DNA of 64,000 nucleotides from DATJLY01 sp963773665 (lineage in GTDB: Bacteria > Pseudomonadota > Alphaproteobacteria > ATCC43930 > CGMCC-115725). This document shows positions 1 through 8,437 of this stretch, one piece after another. The stretch spans positions 620,001-684,000 of the forward strand of contig CAVZBZ010000002.1 of NCBI GenBank assembly GCA_963773665.1, read 5' to 3'. A model generated the notes under the pieces. It saw only the letters and a program-made list of their open reading frames with translations. It ran no database searches and was not told the DNA's origin. The translations under genes and the position numbers were made by a program. Position 1 is the stretch's first letter. Each line of letters opens with the position of its first letter.

Positions 1-54
1 ATTAAGGATACGCGCGCGACACTCCGCCTGCTCGCAAGGATAGAAAGTCCGCGC

Positions 55-357
55 TTGGCCCAACGCTCCCCATCCGACCGGCCGCCTCTTGCCGTGGCGC
101 TCCGCTACGAGCCCGAGACGCGCGACGCGCCGCGCATCGTGGCCACGGGGCGCGGCCCCATCGCCGAGCGCATCCTCGAGCTTGCCAAGGAGCACGGCAT
201 CGCGGTCCGCGAAAACGCCGATCTCGCCGAGATGCTGGACGCGATCGGCGTCGGCGAGCGCATTCCCGCCGCGGCCTTCGCGGTCGTGGCCGAGATTCTT
301 TTCTACGTGCTGAAAGCGAACGGGCGGCTGCCGGCGCCGCGGGAGATAGGGACATGA
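55..357 (+). CDS. FhlB-like protein: FlhB cytoplasmic-domain homologue
   Basis: About 100 residues resembling only the C-terminal cytoplasmic part of FlhB/EscU, the substrate-specificity switch of the flagellar type III export apparatus. The core reads as ALRYEP, then RIVATGRG, then ILELAKEHGIAVREN, ending in VVAEILFYVLK. The NPTH self-cleavage motif that precedes this region in FlhB is not present, and there are no membrane segments. The TTG start at 55 follows an AAGGA 14 bases upstream, but the frame stays open to base 1, so the true start may lie outside the window. The stop overlaps the next ATG. Stand-alone FlhB-C proteins occur in flagellar loci of many alphaproteobacteria; a role in export switching is inferred. 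Confidence 0.7.
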   Translation: MAQRSPSDRPPLAVALRYEPETRDAPRIVATGRGPIAERILELAKEHGIAVRENADLAEMLDAIGVGERIPAAAFAVVAEILFYVLKANGRLPAPREIGT

Positions 358-653
358 TGCAGGCCCAACGCATTGCGCAGATTTCCCAAAGCCTCGAGCG
401 CGCCCGCGCGGCCGTGGCCGACGGCGCCAAGCTCGATCTCGACGGATTGTGCGCCGCGGTCGAGGCGGCGATCGCCGACGCGGCAACGGCGCCGCTGGGC
501 GAGCGCGGCGCGCTTACCGCTGCGCTCGCCGCTCTCATGCAGACGCTCGACCGGCTCGCCGCCGACCTCGGCCGCCAGCAGCACGCCGAGACGCAGTTGC
601 GCGCGGCCGCCGCCTACGGCGCCAATTCCGGCCGCGGCGAGAGCGAGATTTGA
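354..653 (+). CDS. small unknown protein in flagellar export operon
   Basis: A 99-residue, alanine-rich, probably all-helical protein that I do not recognise. It starts with ATGATG overlapping the stop of the FhlB-like gene (ATGA) and is followed four bases after its stop by fliO, so it is almost certainly co-translated with export-apparatus genes. No signal peptide, membrane segment or cysteine is evident. Its size and helical character would suit a FliT/FlgN-type export chaperone, but this is only a guess from context. Confidence 0.65.
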   Translation: MMQAQRIAQISQSLERARAAVADGAKLDLDGLCAAVEAAIADAATAPLGERGALTAALAALMQTLDRLAADLGRQQHAETQLRAAAAYGANSGRGESEI

Positions 654-657
654 CCGC

Positions 658-960
658 ATGATTCAAAGCTACGCCTGGTATTTTTCGGCCCTCCTCCTCG
701 TCATCGGGCTCATCCTGGCGCTTGCGTGGATCGCGCGGCGCCTGGGCTTCATGGGCCGGCTCGCGGCGACCGGCGGCAAGCGCCGGCTCGCCGTCGTCGA
801 GGTCCTGCCGCTCGACGCCAAACGCCGCCTCGTGCTGCTGCGCCGCGACGGCGCCGAGCATCTCATCCTGATCGGCCTCACCGGCGATGTCGTGATCGAA
901 AGCGGCATCGCCGAGCGCGCCAGCGGGTTTCCGGGCGCGTTGCAGGAGGCGGCACGATGA
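658..960 (+). CDS. fliO: flagellar biosynthesis protein FliO
   Basis: A 100-residue protein with one N-terminal membrane segment (about residues 6-25) followed by RRLGFMGR and a small soluble domain containing LAVVEVLPLDAKRRLVLLRRDG, the usual FliO C-terminal pattern. FliO assists assembly of the FliP export-gate ring in the inner membrane. ATG at 658 lies just after the previous stop, and the stop overlaps the fliP start (ATGA), which supports the start and the operon. Length matches short alphaproteobacterial FliO proteins. Confidence 0.88.
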   Translation: MIQSYAWYFSALLLVIGLILALAWIARRLGFMGRLAATGGKRRLAVVEVLPLDAKRRLVLLRRDGAEHLILIGLTGDVVIESGIAERASGFPGALQEAAR

Positions 961-1691
961 GGCGGCTCGGTGTCCTGGCGCTTGGCCTCGCTGTCCTCAT
1001 GTTCGCCGAGCCGGCGCTCGCGCAGACGGTGACGCTCGATCTCGGCGAAGGCGGCTCGTCGACCGGCAGGCTCGTTCAGCTTCTGGTGCTGCTGACGGTG
1101 CTGAGCCTCGCGCCGGCGATCCTCGTCACCGTCACCTCGTTCACGCGCATCATCGTCGTGCTGTCGTTCTTGCGCAACGCGCTCGGCACGCAGCAGACGC
1201 CGCCGAACATCGTGCTCATGAGCCTCGCGCTGTTCCTGACCGGCTTCGTCATGGAGCCGACGCTCGAGGCCTCGTACCAGAACGGCATCGCGCCGCTCAT
1301 GGAGAACAAGATCACCGACGAGCAGGCGTTCGACCGGAGCGTCGCACCGCTCCACGATTTCATGGTCGAGCACGTGCGCAGCCAGGACCTGCAGCTGTTC
1401 AGCGGCATGGCGAAGCTCGAGCCGGTCGCCTCGCCCAAGGACATTCCGCTGCGCATCATCGTGCCGGCATTCATGGTGAGCGAGCTGCGCCGCGCCTTCG
1501 AGATCGGGTTCCTGCTGTTCCTGCCGTTCCTCGTCATCGACATCGTCGTCGCCTCGATCCTCATGTCGATGGGCATGATGATGCTGCCGCCGGTGACAAT
1601 CTCGCTGCCGTTCAAGCTCATCTTCTTCGTGCTGGTGGACGGCTGGTATCTCGTCGCCGGCAGCCTCGTGCAAAGCTTCGGCTCGGGATAG
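957..1691 (+). CDS. fliP: flagellar export gate protein FliP
   Basis: A 244-residue membrane protein with a cleavable signal peptide (about residues 1-22, ending ALA) and four hydrophobic segments. Family signatures visible are TSFTRIIVVLSFLRNALG, the PPNIVLMSLALFLT stretch and the C-terminal MMMLPP motif with SLPFKLIFFVLVDGW. FliP forms the core of the type III export gate with FliQ and FliR, neither of which is in the window. It overlaps fliO by four bases and is the last gene of this operon; the next gene begins 34 bases downstream and is not flagellar. Confidence 0.97.
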   Translation: MRRLGVLALGLAVLMFAEPALAQTVTLDLGEGGSSTGRLVQLLVLLTVLSLAPAILVTVTSFTRIIVVLSFLRNALGTQQTPPNIVLMSLALFLTGFVMEPTLEASYQNGIAPLMENKITDEQAFDRSVAPLHDFMVEHVRSQDLQLFSGMAKLEPVASPKDIPLRIIVPAFMVSELRRAFEIGFLLFLPFLVIDIVVASILMSMGMMMLPPVTISLPFKLIFFVLVDGWYLVAGSLVQSFGSG

Positions 1692-1724
1692 GCACGGGCG
1701 CGCGGCTGCATTAGTCTTGCGGGC

Positions 1725-3230
1725 ATGCGCCGCACCGGTCTCCCTGCCCTCCTCGTCGTGCTTTTGACGCTTGCGCCCGCGCTCCACGCGCAGGAGCCGC
1801 CGCAGCGGCGCGAGCAGGCGGCGCCCCCCGCACCGCACCGCACCCTTCTTCCCGCCGACAGCGTGACCCAGCACGAGATCACGGTGGGCGGCCGAAAACT
1901 CGCCTACAGCGCCACCGCCGGGACGCTCGACCTGAAGGACGGACAGGGCGAGATCACGGCGGAAATTTTTTATGTCTCGTTCACGCTCGCCAATGGCGGC
2001 GACGCGGAACACAGGCCGGTGACGTATCTCTTCAACGGCGGCCCGGGCGCGGCCTCGGCCTATCTCGACATCGGCGCGATCGGGCCGCGCGCGCTCAGAT
2101 TCTCGGGCGACGGATTGCCCGCGGCGGTGAGCGGGAAGGTCGCGGACAATCCCGACACGTGGCTCCCGTTCACCGATCTCGTGTTCATCGATCCGGTCGG
2201 CACCGGCTATAGCCGCGCCACCGATCCGGACAAGGCGGCCAAGCAATTCTGGGGCGTGCCGCAGGATCTCGACACGCTGGGCGACATCATCCGGCTCCAT
2301 CTCGCCAAGACCGGGCGGCTCACCTCGCCGGTCTATCTCGCGGGCGAGAGCTATGGCGGCTTCCGCGCCGCGCGGCTTGCCGAGGCGCTCGCGACCGAGC
2401 ACGGCGTCGAGCCCGCCGGTATCGTCATGGTATCGCCGGCGCTCGAATTCGGGCTCATGCTGGGCGGGCCGCTTGGTCCGCTGCCGTGGGCGCTGCGGCT
2501 GCCGTCCTACGCGGCGGTGCAGCTCGGCGACAAGGCGCTCGACAAGGGCGCGCTCGACGACGCCGAGCATTTCGCCCTCAACGACTATCTCGTGGCGCTC
2601 GCGGGCCCGCTCGACGGCGACGCGGCAAAGCCGGTCTATGACAAGCTCGCCCAGCTCACCGGTCTCGATGAAGCGGCCATCGCGGGCTGGCGCGGGCGGA
2701 TTCCGGTCGATGCCTATCTCAACGAGCGGCGCCGCCGCGACGGGCGCGTCCTCAGCCAGTACGACGCCACCGTGAGCGAGGTCGATCCCAATCCCTGGAA
2801 CCGCGACGCGCACGACGACCCGGTGCTCGATGCCACGATCGCGCCCTTCACCAGCGCCTTCATCGCCTATGCGCGCGACGAGCTCGGCTTCAAGACCGAT
2901 CAGCCGTTCGAGCTTCTGAACCGCGAGGTGAGCCGCCACTGGGACTGGGGCGGCGGGCGCTTCGCGCTGCGCAACGTCGGCGCGAGCGATCAGTTGCGGC
3001 GCGCGCTGGCGCTTGAGCCGCGGCTCAAGGTGATGATCGCGCACGGCGTCACCGACCTCGAGACGCCCTACATGGTGAGCCGCTATATCAAGGACCACAT
3101 GCCCGAGGCGCTCGGATCGCGCATCGCGGTGAAGCTCTATGCCGGCGGCCACATGCTCTATCTGCGCCCGCAATCGCGCGAGCGCCTGCACGCCGACGCC
3201 GCGCAGTTCTACGGCACGCCAGCCGACTGA
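1725..3230 (+). CDS. exported S10 serine carboxypeptidase-like protein
   Basis: A 501-residue protein with a signal peptide (about residues 1-22, ending ALHA), so probably periplasmic or secreted. The S10 hallmarks are visible: FNGGPGAAS for the oxyanion region, GESYGG with the nucleophile Ser209, Asp444 in TDLETPY and His476 in GGHM. Members of peptidase family S10 remove C-terminal residues from peptides. The gene lies on the same strand as fliP but has no obvious flagellar role. An IS630-family element begins just after its stop codon, separating it from the convergent TPR gene, to which it would otherwise be almost adjacent. Confidence 0.88.
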   Translation: MRRTGLPALLVVLLTLAPALHAQEPPQRREQAAPPAPHRTLLPADSVTQHEITVGGRKLAYSATAGTLDLKDGQGEITAEIFYVSFTLANGGDAEHRPVTYLFNGGPGAASAYLDIGAIGPRALRFSGDGLPAAVSGKVADNPDTWLPFTDLVFIDPVGTGYSRATDPDKAAKQFWGVPQDLDTLGDIIRLHLAKTGRLTSPVYLAGESYGGFRAARLAEALATEHGVEPAGIVMVSPALEFGLMLGGPLGPLPWALRLPSYAAVQLGDKALDKGALDDAEHFALNDYLVALAGPLDGDAAKPVYDKLAQLTGLDEAAIAGWRGRIPVDAYLNERRRRDGRVLSQYDATVSEVDPNPWNRDAHDDPVLDATIAPFTSAFIAYARDELGFKTDQPFELLNREVSRHWDWGGGRFALRNVGASDQLRRALALEPRLKVMIAHGVTDLETPYMVSRYIKDHMPEALGSRIAVKLYAGGHMLYLRPQSRERLHADAAQFYGTPAD

Positions 3231-3234
3231 GCGC

Positions 3235-3247
3235 TAGAGCGGGATTG
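3235..3247 (+). repeat. IS630 left terminal inverted repeat
   Basis: The 13 bases TAGAGCGGGATTG begin with the TA target dinucleotide and are exactly complementary to 4280-4292. Confidence 0.88.
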
Positions 3248-3249
3248 AA

Positions 3250-4195
3250 TTAGGCGGGACCATATCCGGAGTTGCTGAAGTAGTTTGAGCATTCTTGCGG
3301 CGTGAAGCTGCCGAGAAGCTGTCCGATGGCTTCGGTCACGGCGTCGAAGCTTCGCGCGGCGGTTTTGCGCAGCAAGTGTTTGAGCTTGGCGAAGAGCTGT
3401 TCGATGGGGTTGAGGTCGGGCGAGTATTTCGGCAGGAGGATGAGCTTGGCGCCGACGGCACGGATGGCGTGACGGACGGCGCGTCCCTTGTGGCTGCCGA
3501 GATTGTCCATGATGACGATGTCGCCCGGTCTCAGGGTCGGGACGAGAACCTTCTCGACATAGGTCCGGAAGGTCTGGCCGTTGATCGGGGCATCGAGCAG
3601 CCAGGGCGCGTCGATACGATCGTGCCGCAGCGCGGCCAGGAAGGTCATGGTCTTCCAGCGCGCCTGCGGCACCTTGGCGCGCAGCCGCCGGCCGCGCGGT
3701 CCCCATCCCCGGAGCGGGGCCATGTTGTCCTTGGTCCAGGTCTCATCGATGAAGACCAGGCGCGCCGGTTCAATCCGCCTCTGACGCGCTTTCCACTGCG
3801 CTCGCCGTCTCGCCACGTCGGGGCGATCCTGTTCGCTGGCGAGCACGGTTTTTTTTGAAGCTCAACTCCTCGGCGTGAACGAACGTCCAGACCGCGGTGT
3901 AATCGGCCTTGAGGCCGCGCCCGGCGAGTTCGCGGACAAGCCCGCGCAAAGTGAAATCGCGCTCGCGAATGCGCTCGCGCAGCCAAACCTCATGCTCGTC
4001 CCGGATCGCCTTCGGCTTGTGCCCGCCCATCTGTCCCGGCACCACGCTCCCCGTCTCCCGGAAGCGCCGCACCCAGGCGATCGCCGTGCTCACGCCAACC
4101 CCGAACCGCGACGCCGCTTCATGCCGCGACAGCCCCTCGTTCTCGACCGCCGCAACAACCCGCTCGCGAAGATCCATCGAATAAGGTTTTGCCAT
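3250..4195 (-). CDS. IS630-family transposase, reading frame interrupted at an A8 run
   Basis: The N-terminal part (from ATG at 4195) is a helix-turn-helix region with MDLRERVVAAVE, followed by a winged-helix segment and EELSF. The C-terminal part carries the DDE catalytic domain, with RLVFIDETWTK, VIMDNLGSHK and YSPDLNPIEQ. The two parts are in different frames. The frame changes in a run of eight A (plus-strand T8 near 3849-3856): seven A would give the continuous family reading FKKTVLASEQ. A -1 ribosomal shift does not restore the frame; loss of one A by polymerase slippage, or correction of a sequencing insertion, does. No passenger gene is present. Confidence 0.88.
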
Positions 4196-4279
4196 TCATG
4201 CCGGCCCCCTTCGCCCAGCCAGCATGTTGAATCAGAAACGCCCCCGATTTCGGGAATCCCCAATCGACTCCCGCTAAAA

Positions 4280-4292
4280 CAATCCCGCTCTA
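4280..4292 (-). repeat. IS630 right terminal inverted repeat
   Basis: CAATCCCGCTCTA, the exact reverse complement of the left end, finishing in the TA that is also part of the TPR gene stop codon. Confidence 0.88.
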
Positions 4293-7250
4293 GTTCACCG
4301 CGCCGGATTTGGGGCCGGCAGCCACGTCCTTGTAGGCGGCCATGAAGCTCTTGAGCTCGCCGATCTGCGCCACCTGCGAGGCGAGCGCGAGCGGATCGGC
4401 AGCACCCTTCTCCGCACCGCTGGCACCGGTGCCGGCCATGACCGCGAAGGCGCCGGCATAGGGCGAGGCCGCAAGCGCAGGACCGAACGACGCACGCAGT
4501 TTTGCGAGCGCCGCCCGGTCGTCATCGAGCGTCAGCGCCGCGGCAAGGCTCACGACGATGCGCGCGGTCTCGGGATCGATCTTGCCGTCGGCGGGCGGCT
4601 GGCCCGCGAGGCGCGCGAGCACGCGGCCCGCATTGAGCCAGTCGTGCGCGCGCCAATAGATGTCGGCGCGCAGCCGGTCGGCATCGCGGCTCTGGTCGCC
4701 GCCGATGAGCGAAAGCGCCTCGGGCGAGCGGCCCAGCTCCATCAGCACGCGGGCGCGAAGCTGCTGGCGCTGGCGCGCGAGATCGGCCGGAACGTCGTGG
4801 CCCACATCGAGCTCGAGCGCCTTCAGCGCCGCGTCCGGCTCGTGGTTCATGAGATGGAGCACGGCAAGCTGGGTGGCGCCGCGCGCCTTGTCGGCGCCGG
4901 CAAGCCGGGTCTTCACCTGCTCGTCGAGCAGCCCTGCGGCGCGGTCGAGCAGATCGACGGCGACGAGCCGGTCGATGAGCTTCTTCACGATCTGGTCGTG
5001 CCGCTCGCCCATCGGCTCGAGATCGTGGAACTGGTCGTAGAGTGCCAGCGCCTTCAGCGGCGGCAGGTCGCCGCCATGCTCGCCGAGGAAGAGCGCGGCG
5101 AACGCGTCGCTCGTCTCCTTGGCGACATCCTTGCCCGCCGGCTCGTCGGGAAAATTCGCGACCGCCGTGTGCAGCGCCTCGAGCCCGTCGCCCTCGCGGC
5201 CCTCGGCAAGCTCCAGCTCGCCGAGCTTGCGCAGCAGGCGAAACTCGAACCGGTCGCCGCGCCAGGCAAAGCGCAGGGCATCGAGCGCCTCGATCGTTTC
5301 GCTGCGGCTTTTCTGGCCCGCGTCGAAGAGCGCGAGCGCCCTGGCATAGAGCGCGCGCGCGCGCGACGGCGGATCCTTCAGCGCGACCGCCTTGTCCCAG
5401 CTTTGCAGCGCGTCGTCGAGCCGGCCCGAAAGCTGCTGGAACCTGCCTTCGAGGTACAGCGCCATGGCCTGATCGCGGCCGCCCGGCCGGTCCTTCAGCA
5501 CGAGTTCGATAAGCGGGCCCGCGAGCGCCGTGCGCCCGGTATCGAGCATCGTCTCCGCCGCCTCGAGCGCGAAGCGCTCGCGCAGCACCTTGGGATAAGT
5601 GGGAAGGAGGCTGACGCTGGCGAGAAAGCCCGTGGCCGCCGCCTCTTCGTCGCCCTCATGGTTCGCGAGCGATGCGCGCCACAGCGCGGTCTCGCTCTGC
5701 CCGTCGAGGTTCGGCTGCTGCAGCCCGTCGGCCGCGCATTTGAGATCGCCGGCGAGGAGGCAGGCCGCCCCTTGCAGCGCCTGCACCGGCGGCTGGCTCA
5801 GCGCCGCCGGCTCGTCGTGGCCGATCGCATCGAGCACGGCGAGCGTCTCGGCGGCGAACTGGTTGGCGAAATAGAACTGGGCGAGCGCCAGGCGCGGTGC
5901 GGTGCGTTGGCCGGCGGGGGCGACGGCGATCGCCCGCTCGAGCAGGCCGCGCCGCTCGTCATAGTCGAGCTTGCCCGTGCCGCGCCAGGCGGCGAAATCG
6001 AAGATGCGCGCCGCGTCTGTCGGGCGATGGCCCATGAGCCGGTCGCGGTCGCTCGAGAGTTCGAGTCCGCCCGGCCGCGTCAGTTCGAGCGTGTCGGCCT
6101 CGGCATGGAAGGCGAGATCGGGGATGGTGGGATGCACCAATATCCCCTCGACGCTCGGCAGCACGGTGAAATCGACGAAGTCCTGCGCCGCGCCGACGCC
6201 GCGCCCGAGATCGCCGACCGGCACCGCGACGAGATCGCCGAGAGCGGGATCGGCGATGTGAACGGGCGCGCCGGCGCCGGCGACGTGCAGCACGATCTTC
6301 GCGGGCGCGCTCTCGGGATGGGGCTCGAACGCGATCGGCGCATCGACCGACGCCGCCTGCGGCCGGAAATCGACGACCCAGGCAGGCCCGATGCGGCGTA
6401 CGGAAGGCTGCAGCGCCTCGTGCGTCACGACGCGCACGACAGTCGCATCCTTGGCGGCGATTTGCGTGAGCTCGGCGAACACAAGCTGCCCCTTGGCGAG
6501 CGGCTCGGCGAGATCGAGCGCGGTCGGCGTGCCGAACACGATGAAGGTTGCGGCGTCGCGCCGGAACACCGCGGCGGAGGTCGCGGCCGTCCAGTCGAAG
6601 CGCAGGCCCATACCGCCATCGGCGGCGGCGAGATGGACCGCGACGCTCGCCGGAGGCGGTGCGGGCGCGGGCGGATCGGTCTCGGCGGCAGGCGCATCCG
6701 CGACAGGCGAAGGCGCCGCGGCCGCCGCCGCCGGCTGTGACGGCGCGGCGGCCGGCGCGATCGCGTTGAGGTTTTCGGCAAGCGCAGCGGGCGGCAGCGC
6801 GGGCCGCGCCTTTGCCGGCGTGCGCGTGCGCGTGCGCGCCAATTTCTTCTCGGACGGCGGCGGCGGCACAGGACGCGCCGCCGGGGTAAGGTCGATCACC
6901 ACGGTCCGGTCGTGCACCGTGAAGGCGCTGGCGTCGAGCGGGCGCTTCAGGCGCGCGACCAGCGTCTTGCCACGATCCTCGAGCTTGGCCGAGACGACAT
7001 AGGCGGGCAGATCGCGCGCCAGCGTTTCGGTATGCGCGCGAAACGCCCGCGCGAAATGGACGATGAGCGAAAGCTTGGCGACCCGCGCCTCGTATTCGAC
7101 GGGTGCGGGAAAGTCGAGCGCGATGCGGCCATAGCCGTCATGCTCGGCGGCGCGAACGGCGACCTCGTCGCTGGCGCGCGCCGCCAGCGGCAGCAGCGCC
7201 AAGGCGGCAAAGAGTGCGGCGGCAAGGCTCCGCCTGTCCCCCCGCCGCAT
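4290..7250 (-). CDS. large exported TPR protein of the fliL-fliM operon
   Basis: A 986-residue protein starting at ATG 7250, with a signal peptide (about residues 1-26, ending ARA). An N-terminal region resembles AMIN-type beta domains (RIALDFPAPVEYEARV, then TVVIDLTPA). A long Ala/Pro-rich linker follows, and the C-terminal half is made of degenerate tetratricopeptide-like helical repeats. Such architecture suggests a periplasmic scaffold that may bind envelope or basal-body components. It is the last gene of fliL-fliM-DUF6468-motE-like and starts two bases after the motE-like stop. Its TAG stop coincides with the IS630 insertion point but is preserved. The exact function is unknown. Confidence 0.75.
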   Translation of the reverse strand: MRRGDRRSLAAALFAALALLPLAARASDEVAVRAAEHDGYGRIALDFPAPVEYEARVAKLSLIVHFARAFRAHTETLARDLPAYVVSAKLEDRGKTLVARLKRPLDASAFTVHDRTVVIDLTPAARPVPPPPSEKKLARTRTRTPAKARPALPPAALAENLNAIAPAAAPSQPAAAAAAPSPVADAPAAETDPPAPAPPPASVAVHLAAADGGMGLRFDWTAATSAAVFRRDAATFIVFGTPTALDLAEPLAKGQLVFAELTQIAAKDATVVRVVTHEALQPSVRRIGPAWVVDFRPQAASVDAPIAFEPHPESAPAKIVLHVAGAGAPVHIADPALGDLVAVPVGDLGRGVGAAQDFVDFTVLPSVEGILVHPTIPDLAFHAEADTLELTRPGGLELSSDRDRLMGHRPTDAARIFDFAAWRGTGKLDYDERRGLLERAIAVAPAGQRTAPRLALAQFYFANQFAAETLAVLDAIGHDEPAALSQPPVQALQGAACLLAGDLKCAADGLQQPNLDGQSETALWRASLANHEGDEEAAATGFLASVSLLPTYPKVLRERFALEAAETMLDTGRTALAGPLIELVLKDRPGGRDQAMALYLEGRFQQLSGRLDDALQSWDKAVALKDPPSRARALYARALALFDAGQKSRSETIEALDALRFAWRGDRFEFRLLRKLGELELAEGREGDGLEALHTAVANFPDEPAGKDVAKETSDAFAALFLGEHGGDLPPLKALALYDQFHDLEPMGERHDQIVKKLIDRLVAVDLLDRAAGLLDEQVKTRLAGADKARGATQLAVLHLMNHEPDAALKALELDVGHDVPADLARQRQQLRARVLMELGRSPEALSLIGGDQSRDADRLRADIYWRAHDWLNAGRVLARLAGQPPADGKIDPETARIVVSLAAALTLDDDRAALAKLRASFGPALAASPYAGAFAVMAGTGASGAEKGAADPLALASQVAQIGELKSFMAAYKDVAAGPKSGAVN

Positions 7251-7252
7251 CG

Positions 7253-7963
7253 TCACTCCTGCGGCGCAGGCGCGGCAGCAGGCGCCTGGGCCTGCTGCGG
7301 CGGCGGCGCGGCACTGGCGTTCTTCGCGTCGGTCAGCGCGATCGTCACCGCCTTGGCCTTCGCCGGGTCCATCGCGGCGAGGATTGGCGCCGCCTTCAGC
7401 TCGCGCATCAGCGACATCATGGTGAGCACGACCGGCACGTCGAGCTGATCGAACACGCGGGCGGCGTCCTGCGGCTTCATCTGCTCGTACATGTGCGCGA
7501 GGCTCTGAACGCGCGCCTGATCGTCGGCGCTCTGCTGCTTGACCGCGCCCTCGATGCTCGATTGCAGCGTCTGGAGCTTGGCGATCTTCTCGTCGATGCG
7601 CTTTTCCGCAGCCTGCATCAGAACTTCGCGCTCGCTGAGCTCCGCGGCGCGCTTGTCGAGCTCGAGGCGGCGCTGCGAAAGCTGCTGCAACTCGTCGATT
7701 TCCTGGGGCGACATCTGCAGCGGATCCTGCCGCGCCTTGTCGGCCGTCTTGTCGGGAGCGGCGGCGGCCTGCGGCGCGGGCGCCGGCGGCGTCGCGGCGG
7801 GAGCCTGGGGCGCGGGCTGCGGAGTTGGCGCGCTCTGGGTGCTCTGGGCGCGCGCGGCGACGATCACGGCGCTGCCGCTCGACCACAGATCGACGAGCTT
7901 CACCGCCAGCAGCGCGGAGGCCGCGAGGATGACGCTCGGCAGGAGGCGCGGACGGAAATTCAT
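7253..7963 (-). CDS. MotE-like flagellar motility protein
   Basis: A 236-residue protein with one N-terminal membrane segment (about residues 8-25), a Pro/Ala/Gln-rich linker, a coiled coil (roughly 85-150, rich in Glu/Lys/Arg heptads) and a C-terminal MgtE-N-like domain (HMYEQMKPQDAARVFDQLD through ILAAMDPAKA). This order matches MotE of rhizobia, a periplasmic chaperone for the stator-associated protein MotC. Position between a fliM-linked gene and the TPR gene supports a motor role. No motA, motB or motC is in the window. The family assignment is firm; the specific partner is inferred. Confidence 0.78.
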   Translation of the reverse strand: MNFRPRLLPSVILAASALLAVKLVDLWSSGSAVIVAARAQSTQSAPTPQPAPQAPAATPPAPAPQAAAAPDKTADKARQDPLQMSPQEIDELQQLSQRRLELDKRAAELSEREVLMQAAEKRIDEKIAKLQTLQSSIEGAVKQQSADDQARVQSLAHMYEQMKPQDAARVFDQLDVPVVLTMMSLMRELKAAPILAAMDPAKAKAVTIALTDAKNASAAPPPQQAQAPAAAPAPQE

Positions 7964-7966
7964 GTG

Positions 7967-8437
7967 CTAGCGGCCGGCGAGCGCCCGCAGCAGCTCGCGC
8001 TCGGCGCGCGACGGCGCGATGGCGCGCGGCGTCTCGCCCTCCGGCGCAACAGCGCGCGGCGGGGTCTCGAGCTTGGGCTCGCGCTTGCGCTCGGCCGGCT
8101 CGGCGCGGACATCGTCGCGCCGCGCGCGGATCGTGCCTTCGAGCCGGTCGGCGATGAGCGAGCCGCGCTCCAGCATGTAGGTCAGGTCGTCGCGCAGCTT
8201 CTGCCCTTCCACGATCGTCTTCTCGAGCCGGCGGCCGGAATCCTCGGATGCCTCCTTGAGGGCGGCGATGCCGGATTCGGCGCGCTGGGCCGCCACCGTG
8301 AGGCCGTTGACGAGCGCCTCGAGCTTCGCGCGGTCGCCGCGCAGCACGCCCAAGCGCTGGTTGAGCATGACCGCGTAGCTGATGGTGACGACGAGCAGTA
8401 CCGCGACGACCGCATCGCCGAAGAGGCTCAGCATCAT
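7967..8437 (-). CDS. DUF6468-type membrane-anchored protein
   Basis: A 156-residue protein with an N-terminal membrane segment (about residues 6-24), then LNQRLGVLRGDR and a helical or coiled-coil stretch, ending in a charged, Pro-rich tail. This matches a small alphaproteobacterial family always found beside fliM. ATG at 8437 overlaps the fliM stop (ATGA). Function is unknown; location predicts a role at the motor or C-ring. Confidence 0.7.
   Translation of the reverse strand: MMLSLFGDAVVAVLLVVTISYAVMLNQRLGVLRGDRAKLEALVNGLTVAAQRAESGIAALKEASEDSGRRLEKTIVEGQKLRDDLTYMLERGSLIADRLEGTIRARRDDVRAEPAERKREPKLETPPRAVAPEGETPRAIAPSRAERELLRALAGR

Larger units (their letters stand above)
3235..4292 (-). 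mobile_element. IS630-family insertion sequence
   Basis: An element of about 1.05 kb bounded by perfect terminal inverted repeats (TAGAGCGGGATTG at the left and its complement at the right). The TA at each end (3235-3236 and 4291-4292) fits the TA target duplication of IS630/Tc1-mariner elements. It encodes one transposase on the minus strand. The right-hand TA lies inside the TAG stop codon of the TPR gene, so the insertion point is the stop codon itself. Intact ends and a nearly intact transposase suggest a recent insertion. Confidence 0.9.

Noticed and set aside
3250..4195. Classical -1 programmed ribosomal frameshift in the IS630 transposase.
   Set aside because: The downstream half is in the +1 frame relative to the first, so a -1 shift would lead into a wrong frame.
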